Positions 1-6,133 of a DNA stretch of 15,790 nucleotides are shown in pieces (the stretch's first letter is position 1; every line of letters starts with the position of its first letter). The DNA is taken from the NCBI GenBank assembly GCA_050012355.1, contig JBEKHI010000174.1, positions 1 to 15,790 on the forward strand, written 5' to 3'. The DNA is from JBEKHI01 sp050012355. Its GTDB lineage: Bacteria; Actinomycetota; Actinomycetes; Streptosporangiales; Streptosporangiaceae. The translations under genes and the position numbers were made by a program. The notes under the pieces are model-generated. The model saw nothing but the letters and a program-made list of their open reading frames with translations. It did not search any database and was not told the DNA's origin.

Positions 1-843
1 CCGACCCGCGCAGCGCGCTTGCGTCCGCGACGGGGCAGCACCCAGAAGCGTGGTTGCCCGTCGCAGAGTCGCCTGGTCAGGCACGTAGAAGTCGAGGAGT
101 TGCTCGGTACGCACCGCCAGGGGCGCCCCGTACGCCATAGCGGCGGCCGAGTCAGTAAGCGCCCACCCAGACGTGCTCTCGACGTCGTCGAGCCCGAGCC
201 GCAGGGGTTTGGTGATCGTGTCATAGTTGCCGGGAACGGGCAATTGGGCGATATAGACGCGAGTGGCAGACCAGCGATCGGCGACCTGCCAGAACAGCTC
301 CGTTCCCTCGACGCGATGTCGCTCGTCGATCAGGCCGCTACGACGAAGTGCAGCCAGCACCTCTGACACCGTGCTCGCGGCTCTGCCCAGCCTACGGGCC
401 AGCTCGCGTACCGCTATGCCGGCAGCTGGTTCCATGAGGAGAGCGGTGGCCACTTCCAATCCTGCGGTGCCGCTGAGCGCATGAGTGCGCTCAGCGCGTC
501 CGAAGACCGGCTCTACATCGGCGTCAATCACGATGTTGTCCGACCGCAGCGCGAGATGACCACGCAGATCGTAGTAGCCGGCCCGGTGGTCGGTGAGCAG
601 CTTGCGTGCGGTCTTGGTCACCCGTTCCCCGACCACCAGTAGTACCGAGCCGGGGGAACGCGGCGTTTCAGCAAGCAGGCGCTCGGCAACATCCTCCGTC
701 ACCAACGCGCGATGCTTGACCCGCACTTGGGTCTGGCCCGGTTCGATCACCAGGTCGATCTCTTGACCAGAGACGTTGACAGACTCCCAGGCCTGAACCC
801 CTAGCTGAGCTAGGGCATCGATAAGGAGGGCCTTAGTGTCCAC
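1..843 (-). CDS. HTH transcriptional regulator with nuclease-like N-terminus (partial, C-terminus off the left edge)
   Basis: An uninterrupted minus-strand frame of 281 codons begins at GTG 843 (MDTKALLIDALAQ) and is still open at base 1. Three regions can be seen. Residues about 1-110 have a pattern (G-x-EIDLVIE, VRVK, then YYDLRGHLAL) that recalls the PD-(D/E)XK-like modules in some actinobacterial regulators; a catalytic set is not complete, so nuclease activity is not claimed. Residues about 140-175 form a winged helix-turn-helix (VRELARRLGRAASTVSEVLA, then LRRSGLIDE). The part after about residue 185 (LTDSAAAMAYGAP, then LLDFYVPD) recalls AbiEi-like or nucleotidyltransferase-associated regulators. 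The start is supported by a promoter-like -35/-10 pair placing transcription at or near the GTG; there is no Shine-Dalgarno. A perfect inverted repeat lies on that promoter, so autoregulation is likely. The coding frame and HTH are seen; domain names at both ends are tentative. Confidence 0.8.
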   Translation of the reverse strand, partial: MDTKALLIDALAQLGVQAWESVNVSGQEIDLVIEPGQTQVRVKHRALVTEDVAERLLAETPRSPGSVLLVVGERVTKTARKLLTDHRAGYYDLRGHLALRSDNIVIDADVEPVFGRAERTHALSGTAGLEVATALLMEPAAGIAVRELARRLGRAASTVSEVLAALRRSGLIDERHRVEGTELFWQVADRWSATRVYIAQLPVPGNYDTITKPLRLGLDDVESTSGWALTDSAAAMAYGAPLAVRTEQLLDFYVPDQATLRRATTLLGAAPSRTQARCAGR

Positions 844-878
844 AGCATTAGAATGGCATCTGTTCGGTGTTCGGTCAA
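844..878 (-). promoter_or_regulatory. Putative leaderless promoter of the regulator gene
   Basis: On the minus strand a TTGACC -35 (878-873) is followed by exactly 17 bp and a weak -10, CATTCT (855-850), then six bases before GTG 843. That spacing puts the transcript start at or next to the start codon, as in leaderless actinobacterial mRNAs, and no ribosome binding site is visible. An alternative -10, TCTAAT (852-847), is a better match but needs a 20-bp spacer. The -35 lies inside the inverted repeat 861-894. Confidence 0.45.
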
Positions 879-894
879 TACCGAACACCGAACA
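861..894. promoter_or_regulatory. Perfect 15-bp inverted repeat, probable operator
   Basis: TGTTCGGTGTTCGGT (861-875), a CAAT spacer, then its exact complement ACCGAACACCGAACA (880-894). Each arm contains two copies of the heptamer TGTTCGG, so four half-sites are arranged symmetrically. The dyad overlaps the -35 and most of the spacer of the putative promoter of the downstream minus-strand regulator, 17 bp from its GTG. This suits binding by a dimer or tetramer of that regulator. It also lies 77 bp after the pentapeptide-gene stop and could act as a hairpin terminator, but it lacks a T-tract. Confidence 0.7.
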
Positions 895-970
895 CTGGCA
901 CATAAGTCTTCACGTTCCCAGCGGGTCCACGTTCGCGTAGTCCCCTCTCCCGCTATCTCCGGTGCCGCGG

Positions 971-1591
971 TCAGTCCTCTTGGACAACCAGCCCCAGTGA
1001 CTCGGCGATCACGAAGGCTTGCGTCGGGTCGATGATTGCGCCCTTCAGCTCCACCGTTTCTGGATCGAGTGAGGATAGTTCGCTGCCGCGCAGGTCGCAC
1101 CGCGAGAAGGAGGCCCGGTGCAGCCAGGCGCCGGACAGGTCGCAGCGCAGCACCTGGGCCTCGTCGAAGTTAGCGCCGGTCAGGTCTGCCTCGCGCATCC
1201 GTACGCCCCGGAACACACTGCGCCGCAGGTCCGCACCGGGGAGGCCGGTGAAGGACCAGTCCCCGCCGCCGACCTCGAAAAGGCCGAAGGTGCAGCGGTC
1301 GAACATGCTGCCGACGAGCTTGCAGTTAGTGAAGGTGGCGTCGAAGAACGAGCACCGGGTGAAGGTGCAGTTAACAAAGGCCGCTTGGATGTGCTTCGAG
1401 ACGTTGAACCGCACTCCGCGGAAGGCGCACTCGGTGAAGACGCCTGCGTTGTCGACCGTCTCCATGAGGTCCACATCGACGAAGGCGACCTTTTCGTGGC
1501 TCTCACCGGACAGATCGCGTCCACCCCAATCCGCTGAGTGCACCGTCGACGTCGTAGACGGTGCGGGGATCCCGTGCTTTCTGTCGGCCAC
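971..1591 (-). CDS. Pentapeptide-repeat protein, MfpA/Qnr-like
   Basis: This 206-residue protein is built almost entirely of A(D/N)LxX-type pentapeptide repeats from about residue 35 to 190 (for example CAFRGVRF, CTFTRCSFFDATF, ADLTGANFDEA, CDLSGAWL), which fold as a right-handed quadrilateral beta-helix. The break after residue about 105 (GGGDWSFTGLPGADL), the length, and the C-terminal helix (DPTQAFVIAESLGLVV) follow the layout of mycobacterial MfpA, a DNA mimic that binds gyrase and alters fluoroquinolone sensitivity. The residues are soluble; no signal peptide is seen. The start is GTG 1591, preceded by AGGAAGGGG (1605-1597) at a good distance. An odd feature is the roughly 30-residue polar N-terminal extension before the first repeat. 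Pentapeptide family membership is secure; a gyrase-binding role is inference from resemblance to MfpA recalled from memory. Confidence 0.88.
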   Translation of the reverse strand: MADRKHGIPAPSTTSTVHSADWGGRDLSGESHEKVAFVDVDLMETVDNAGVFTECAFRGVRFNVSKHIQAAFVNCTFTRCSFFDATFTNCKLVGSMFDRCTFGLFEVGGGDWSFTGLPGADLRRSVFRGVRMREADLTGANFDEAQVLRCDLSGAWLHRASFSRCDLRGSELSSLDPETVELKGAIIDPTQAFVIAESLGLVVQED

Positions 1592-1605
1592 GTGGACCCC
1601 TTCCT

Positions 1606-1904
1606 GCCATATTCCGGCCGTTCACGGCCCGAGCGTCTCATAAGTGGCGAGCACGGCGTGAGGGTCTCGAGGGTGCTCCGCAGGCAAAGCCCGGTCCGTG
1701 CCGGTTGCAGGCACCCGGTCGCCGGAAAATGGGAACTCAGAGCCCGTAAATGCGGATCGGAATCCGGGAAAACCCCGGGTGGCGGCCCATGGATGGCCCA
1801 CCGCTGGGCCTCTAGCGCCATCGATGTCCCATCGCTGGCCTGCCCAGGACTTCGGGCACCACGCGGCCGTGATCGTGATGCGTTAGGCCTGCACCGGGGC
1901 AGCC
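1606..1904. other. Intergenic stretch without a supported gene
   Basis: This stretch of about 300 bp lies between the stop of the small membrane protein and the ribosome binding site of the pentapeptide gene. No frame has both a convincing start and family resemblance. It holds several small dyads (GTGCC/GGCAC at 1698-1714; CCGGG/CCCGG at 1764-1778; GGCCCA/TGGGCC at 1795-1810) and a duplicated 21-nt element. It presumably contains the terminator of the upstream gene and the promoter of the pentapeptide gene; I could not pick a promoter with confidence. Confidence 0.6.
1787..1838. repeat. Imperfect 21-nt direct repeat, 31 bp apart
   Basis: Bases 1787-1807 and 1818-1838 match at 18 of 21 positions; both copies begin CCAT, carry GATG in the middle and end CGCTGG. 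The start-to-start distance is 31 bp, close to three helical turns. The first copy overlaps a 6-bp stem with a 4-nt loop (GGCCCA CCGC TGGGCC, 1795-1810). Role unknown: paired binding sites for the pentapeptide gene's promoter, or part of an RNA structure. Confidence 0.55.
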
Positions 1905-2084
1905 TCAGAACAGGTCACCACCGGTCAGTACGTACAGGAACGGTACGAGCGGGATTATCCCGAAGATTGCCCAGGCGATCTTCTTGCCGCCGCTCAGATC
2001 GCTGCGTACCGCGAGGTTGATCCACATGAGGATCACGGCGATCGGGTGCAGGAAGCAGAGCAGAAGTTCCACTAGCTTCTTCAT
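1905..2084 (-). CDS. Small two-helix membrane protein (PLDc_N-like)
   Basis: This 59-residue protein starts at ATG 2084 (MKKLVELLLCFLHPIAVILM), five bases after an AAGGAG Shine-Dalgarno, which decides against an upstream in-frame ATG at 2123. Two hydrophobic segments, residues about 3-23 and 34-54, flank a short charged loop (VRSDLSGGKK). The loop-helix pattern, SGGKKIAWAIFG followed by PFLYVL, resembles the short PLDc_N-type membrane module (consensus K-x-W-x-x-x-x-x-x-P-x-x-G-x-x-Y) often found as a stand-alone protein in actinomycetes. It lies 41 bp behind the SAM methyltransferase gene on the same strand, so the two are probably cotranscribed. No enzymatic residues are present; the function is unknown, perhaps membrane association of a partner. 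Confidence 0.8.
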   Translation of the reverse strand: MKKLVELLLCFLHPIAVILMWINLAVRSDLSGGKKIAWAIFGIIPLVPFLYVLTGGDLF

Positions 2085-2125
2085 CGTGTCTCCTTGCGGG
2101 GGATTGCCTCTTGGACGAGTCATCT

Positions 2126-2734
2126 CTACCCACGGTTGCCGCGCCTAGTCAGGCGGGTAGCCGTGACTACGGTGTCCACTGCGGAGGCAGTAGCGCTTAC
2201 CTGGCGGCGGACCTGGCCTGACCGGGTCACCGTGAGATCGCTCAGCGCGCTGGTGAGCCGTTCCGGCGTGTAGAGGACCGATGGGTCCTGCGGGCCGCCG
2301 ATGCCTTCCGTGAGGTTGAGCACATCGTGGCCGACGATGAACAGCATGCCGCCCGGGGCGAGCGCTCCGGCCGCCCGGCCGAGTACCGGCTGCAGTTCGT
2401 CCCACGGTAGCTGCAGGTAGGCGATCACAACCAGGTCGAAGGCGCCGGGATCAGGGACGTAATCCCGCAGGTCGGCGTGCACCCAGTCCACCGAGACCCC
2501 GTGATCGGCCGCTAGCCGGCGTCCTTTCTCCAAGCCGACAGCGGAGAAATCCACACCGGTGACCCGCCAGCCACAGGTCGCCAGCCACACCGAGTTTCGT
2601 CCCTCGCCGGATGCCAGGTCTAGCGCACGCCCCGGAACGAGGCCCGCCAGTTCGGACTCGACGAACTGGTTCGGCCGGGTGGACCACTCATAGGCCGTCC
2701 CCGAGTAGCGCTGATCCCACTGCTTGCTGTCCAC
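2126..2734 (-). CDS. Class I SAM-dependent methyltransferase (small, TehB-like)
   Basis: From GTG 2734 (VDSKQWDQRYSG) the protein has 202 residues. SAM-binding motif I is clear at about residues 38-45 (ALDLASGEGRN), followed by the acidic end of strand 2 (VTGVDFSAVGLEKGRRLA), motif II-III (WVHADLRDY) and motif IV/post-IV (FDLVVIAYLQLPW, then LAPGGMLFIVGHD). This is the common Methyltransf_25/TehB-like fold with an N-terminal W-D-x-R-Y and PN-x-F-V-E helix; the substrate is probably a small molecule and cannot be told from sequence. The frame stays open upstream to 3133, but that part is antisense to a membrane-protein gene and lacks family similarity, so it is excluded. The start has no good Shine-Dalgarno. 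The gene diverges from the plus-strand gene at 2766 across 31 bp. Confidence 0.85.
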   Translation of the reverse strand: MDSKQWDQRYSGTAYEWSTRPNQFVESELAGLVPGRALDLASGEGRNSVWLATCGWRVTGVDFSAVGLEKGRRLAADHGVSVDWVHADLRDYVPDPGAFDLVVIAYLQLPWDELQPVLGRAAGALAPGGMLFIVGHDVLNLTEGIGGPQDPSVLYTPERLTSALSDLTVTRSGQVRRQVSATASAVDTVVTATRLTRRGNRG

Positions 2735-2765
2735 AGGGTCACCGTATCGCTTAGCATTGCGAATT

Positions 2766-3080
2766 ATGACGTTTGCGCTGCTTATTGCCGGTGTGGCCGT
2801 CGTGCTGGTGATGGTTGGGATCGCGCAATACGGCTGGCGGGTCCTGCCCGCCAGCGCGCTGGTACCGATGCACTGGCGACCCGCATCGTGGAGCAACTGG
2901 GTGCCCAAGCGGACCGCCCTGCTGATGTACCCGGGGATCGGCATCGCGGTGTTCCTGATCCTGACGGTCACACTGACCGAATACAGCCTGGCCGCACCGA
3001 TTGCCCTCATCGTGCTGGCCTCGGTGGAGCACGCCGCGATCCGGGCCGCGCTACGTGAGTCCGGTCGCGGCGACGCGTAG
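2766..3080 (+). CDS. Small integral membrane protein, DUF1648-like
   Basis: The protein is 104 residues from ATG 2766 (MTFALLIAGVAVVLVMVG). Three hydrophobic segments are seen at about residues 2-22, 50-72 and 74-94. The loop between the first two (LVPMHWRP, then SNWVPKRTALLMYPGIG) matches the P-x-H-W / G-x-x-x-W-x-x-K signature that precedes the second helix in DUF1648 membrane proteins, a domain also found at the N-terminus of SdpI-type proteins. No Shine-Dalgarno is visible; a TAGCAT -10-like hexamer ends eight bases before the ATG, so translation may be nearly leaderless. A TTG start at 2724 is possible but would overlap the divergent methyltransferase start. The last 30 bp overlap the tail of the convergent DNA methyltransferase gene. 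Function unknown. Confidence 0.7.
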   Translation: MTFALLIAGVAVVLVMVGIAQYGWRVLPASALVPMHWRPASWSNWVPKRTALLMYPGIGIAVFLILTVTLTEYSLAAPIALIVLASVEHAAIRAALRESGRGDA

Positions 3081-4043
3081 CCGCTCTGCGGCGAGATCGG
3101 CGAATTCGCCGTCGATCTCGGCCGCGTAGGCATGCCGACCAGCGATTACCGCGGCCACCGATGCCGAGCACAGCCCGCCGAATGGCTCCCACAGCACGTC
3201 ACCAGCCTCCGTCACAGCCGAAACGATCCGTTCCATGAACTCCAGCGGCTTCTGGTTCAGATGGGCCGAACTCGCCGCCGTCGGCTTGTAGACCCGGGGC
3301 GCTGCCCGTCGCATCGTGCCGCGCAGCCGTTCGTCGTCGCGTAGCGGCGGCCGCGACCAGACGTTCGTCAGCCCGTGGGTGTGGCGCCAGGTATAGCGCA
3401 ACGCGTCCCACTCCTTGGCGGTAACCGGGCGAGTACCGTCCAGCGAGAAATACGGCCAGCCGACGGGATCACCGTGGGTTCCCGCGTAGCTGGCGAGCTT
3501 GGCGACCATCTCCCCCGACGGCCAGTACCACAGCCAGTCCTTGGTCAGGTACTTACGCGTCGCCGCGTTCTTCACGCCGCACGCCTCGTTGGCCTTGGCC
3601 AGCGCCAGGCCGGTGCGCTCCCACTCGGCGCGAAGCCAGCGCTGCACGGGAACGCCGCCCACCGAGAACCGCCGCTGGTAGAACGCGCACACCTCGGTCA
3701 CCACCGGGAACTGCCGGATGGTCTTGCCGTTCACGTTCCCGGCGATGTGCCCGATCCCCTTGTCCCAGACGACGAGCTGAACGTAATCCCAGCCATGGGC
3801 GGCCAGCAGGGGATGGACGGTGGCCCAGCCGACCTCGGTGTTCCAGAACCAACGGGTGGTCGCGGGCACAGCGGCCCGCGACCACGCTTCGACGTGCGGC
3901 TGGTACCAGTCCGCGAGCTGCCCGGGTCCCGTCGTGTCGCCGTGGAACCCGCGCACTCCGTACGCGCCGTCGCTGACGATTACCCTCGGCGCTGGCCACG
4001 CCGGGTACGCCTCACGGGCGTCGCCGCGGAAGAGCTGGTACAC
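3051..4043 (-). CDS. DNA methyltransferase, beta class (N6-adenine or N4-cytosine), orphan
   Basis: This 330-residue protein starts at GTG 4043; a stop lies three codons upstream in frame, so no earlier start is possible. The order of elements is that of beta-class amino-methyltransferases: catalytic motif IV near the N-terminus (residues 22-30, IVSDGAYGV, in place of the usual DPPY), a large central region probably carrying target recognition (about 60-250, rich in W), then motif X (HLNQKPLEFMERIVSA) and SAM motif I (residues 286-298, EPFGGLCSASVAA, in place of DPFxGSGTT), then AEID. Membership rests on this order and on the NQKPL signature. Both key motifs are divergent, but symmetrically so, and the protein is otherwise complete, which suggests a specialised branch rather than a broken gene. 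No restriction endonuclease is seen nearby. The gene follows the glycosyltransferase stop by 10 nt, so the two are likely cotranscribed. Confidence 0.82.
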   Translation of the reverse strand: MYQLFRGDAREAYPAWPAPRVIVSDGAYGVRGFHGDTTGPGQLADWYQPHVEAWSRAAVPATTRWFWNTEVGWATVHPLLAAHGWDYVQLVVWDKGIGHIAGNVNGKTIRQFPVVTEVCAFYQRRFSVGGVPVQRWLRAEWERTGLALAKANEACGVKNAATRKYLTKDWLWYWPSGEMVAKLASYAGTHGDPVGWPYFSLDGTRPVTAKEWDALRYTWRHTHGLTNVWSRPPLRDDERLRGTMRRAAPRVYKPTAASSAHLNQKPLEFMERIVSAVTEAGDVLWEPFGGLCSASVAAVIAGRHAYAAEIDGEFADLAAERLRVAATGLT

Positions 4044-4053
4044 GCCTCGTTAT

Positions 4054-6069
4054 TCAACCACGGTCACACCGGTATAGCCCGGATGTGACCGGCACAACCA
4101 CGCAGGAGTGCCGTACCCAGGCGCCGACCTCGGTGGCGATCTTGCCTTCTCGCCTCATGAAGCCGAACGAGTGCTGGCTGGTCAGCAGGAAGTACCGCAG
4201 CTGCCCGGTGCGGACCAGATCCTGGATGTGGGCCAGCGTCGGCGATGGGACTGTCCCGCTGAACCCGCCCATCGGCAGCACTTCCTGACCGGTGGCCTCG
4301 ATGTACGGTGCCGCCTGGGACCAGGACGTGACGGCCATCAGGTAGGGAGCCCCGTCCCGATGAGCGCTGACGTAGTCGTACAGGCGGGTCTGAGCCGCGG
4401 TCAGCGTGCCGTTCCCGCCGAAGCCGCCAAAGCCACCGCCACCAAAATGATGCCGGCCAAAGCCGATCTGGTTCAGCGGACCGGCGTTCGCGTTCATCGC
4501 GGAGCCGGAGTAGCGCAGGTCGAGGACCGATGCCGACCAAGCGGTCGGCGCGGCCAGCATGACCGCGACCCCCGCGATCATCATCGTCGCCACGATCCGG
4601 GACCCGGTGCGCGGGCTGATGCCGGCCGCCATGAGCCGCGTCCCGGCGTACCGGGATACCAGCGGCGCCGCGACCAGCCCGGCCACCGCCACGATCCCCA
4701 GGGTGAACACGATCCACGCCACCTCGGGCAGGAAGCCGCGGTACGGCGACCACAGGTACGCCGCCCACGCCACCTCGGCGGCGACCGCGGTCGGCAACAG
4801 CCAGCCGCGGCGACCGCCCGCGCGGTACTCCCGCCAGAACATCACGATCCCGGCGCCGGACAGCGCCGCGAGCGCGGGCGCCAGCGAAGCGACGTACGCG
4901 GTGTGCGGTATCACGCTCATCTTGCTGAAGACCAGGCCGAACGTCAGCAGCCAGACCCCCCACATGACGAAGCCGGCCCGGAACGTGTCGGTGCGAGCAG
5001 CGCGGCGGTACCAGACGAGGCCGCCGACCAGGGCGAGCAGCGCTAGCGGGTAGAGCCAGCCGATCTCCGGCCCGAACCTGGTACCCAGCAGTTTCGTCCA
5101 GCCGCCGCCGCCGCCGGCACCGAACCCGTGGCCGTGCCCGCCGAACATCGAGCCGACCGAACCGGGGTACGCGACGCCGAACCGCTCAAGGCCGTTGTAG
5201 CCGAAGACCATCGTGATCGCGCTGTTGTTCAGCGACCCGTCGATGTACGGGCGGTCCGCGGCGGGCGTGAACGTGTACAGCGCGATCCAGGACAGCGAGA
5301 CCGCCAGCGCCACCGCCGCGGCGACGAGCACGTGGCGCACCCGGCGCGGCAGCGAGACGGGGGCCGCGAACAGGTACCCGGCAGCGAGGGCCGGGAGCAC
5401 TATCCAGGCCTGGAGCATCTTGGTCTGGAAGCCGACGCCGACCCAGAACCCGCACCACGCTAGCGATCGCAGCCGGGCATCGCCGACCGCCCGCTGGTAG
5501 GCGTCCGCGGCCAGGACGAGGCACATCGTCAGCGCGCCGTCCTCCATGCTGTGGCCGAACATCGAGGCCGCCACCGGCGTGAGCGCGAAGATCCCGGCCG
5601 CGAACAGCCCGGCGTGCACTCCTGCCCACCGGCGCACCGCCCGGTAGATCACCAGGACGGAGATGACGCCCTCGATCACCTGCGGCAGGACAATGGACCA
5701 TGGATGAAAGCCGAATATCCAGACGGAAACCGCCTGTGGCGCGAACGACCCCGCGAGCTTGTCCAGGGTAATTGTCGCACTAGGGTCGAAGGCGCCGAAT
5801 ATGAATGCCTTCCAGTTTTCCGACATGCTCTTCACGGCGACCGAATAGAACCCGGAAAGCCCGGCATGCCTGATATTCCACGAGTAAAGCAGTGCGGCTG
5901 CGGCCGCGATCACGACGAGTGCTGGGCGCGCCCAGGACGGTTGATCATCGGCACGTATATTGACACGCCGTACGGTATTAGCCCGCACGGTTGCAAGGGC
6001 GGATGACAAGGATGTACCCCCATACATCAGAATTGGGATGAATTGTGGACCGCCCAGGCCGCAATCCAC
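4054..6069 (-). CDS. Polytopic membrane glycosyltransferase, GT39/ArnT-like
   Basis: This 671-residue integral membrane protein has an N-terminal arginine-rich cytosolic tail, a first helix at about residues 49-66 and roughly ten more helices. Between the first helices is the hallmark loop SENWKAFIFGAFDPS followed by ITLDKLAGSF (D103-K104), the acidic catalytic loop of actinobacterial family 39 / ArnT-type enzymes that use polyprenyl-phosphate sugar donors. The extracellular C-terminal domain carries the usual YLMAVTSWSQAAPYIEATG, then LPMGGFSG and LRYFLLTSQ. Two glycine-rich loops (GGHGHGFGAGGGGG near 325 and HHFGGGGFGGFGG near 565) are striking. The start is GTG 6069, six bases after AGGA in TTAGGATTCCCC; ATG 6027 is a weaker alternative without a ribosome site. 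The sugar acceptor (cell wall, glycolipid or protein) is unknown. Confidence 0.88.
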   Translation of the reverse strand: MDCGLGGPQFIPILMYGGTSLSSALATVRANTVRRVNIRADDQPSWARPALVVIAAAAALLYSWNIRHAGLSGFYSVAVKSMSENWKAFIFGAFDPSATITLDKLAGSFAPQAVSVWIFGFHPWSIVLPQVIEGVISVLVIYRAVRRWAGVHAGLFAAGIFALTPVAASMFGHSMEDGALTMCLVLAADAYQRAVGDARLRSLAWCGFWVGVGFQTKMLQAWIVLPALAAGYLFAAPVSLPRRVRHVLVAAAVALAVSLSWIALYTFTPAADRPYIDGSLNNSAITMVFGYNGLERFGVAYPGSVGSMFGGHGHGFGAGGGGGWTKLLGTRFGPEIGWLYPLALLALVGGLVWYRRAARTDTFRAGFVMWGVWLLTFGLVFSKMSVIPHTAYVASLAPALAALSGAGIVMFWREYRAGGRRGWLLPTAVAAEVAWAAYLWSPYRGFLPEVAWIVFTLGIVAVAGLVAAPLVSRYAGTRLMAAGISPRTGSRIVATMMIAGVAVMLAAPTAWSASVLDLRYSGSAMNANAGPLNQIGFGRHHFGGGGFGGFGGNGTLTAAQTRLYDYVSAHRDGAPYLMAVTSWSQAAPYIEATGQEVLPMGGFSGTVPSPTLAHIQDLVRTGQLRYFLLTSQHSFGFMRREGKIATEVGAWVRHSCVVVPVTSGLYRCDRG

Positions 6070-6119
6070 GGGGGAATCCTAAATCCATTGCTAACTCGAA
6101 CGAAGTATTAACACGTCGA

Positions 6120-6133
6120 TGACGCACACGTCA
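6120..6133. repeat. Small dyad TGACG-CACA-CGTCA at the end of the Rieske gene
   Basis: A perfect 5-bp inverted repeat with a 4-bp spacer spans the Rieske gene stop codon (6131-6133), with a neighbouring ACACGTC at 6111-6117 repeating 6126-6132. It lies 51 bp before the glycosyltransferase start on the minus strand. It may be a weak operator or chance. Confidence 0.3.

Noticed and set aside
2735..3133. Upstream extension of the SAM methyltransferase frame to 3133
   Set aside because: It is antisense to a membrane-protein gene, has low-complexity Arg/Pro/Ser composition, and the methyltransferase family begins at the W-D-x-R-Y segment just after GTG 2734.
4108..5046. Long plus-strand open frame opposite the GT39 gene
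   Set aside because: It is Arg/Asp/Gly-rich shadow translation without domains; the opposite strand encodes the membrane enzyme.
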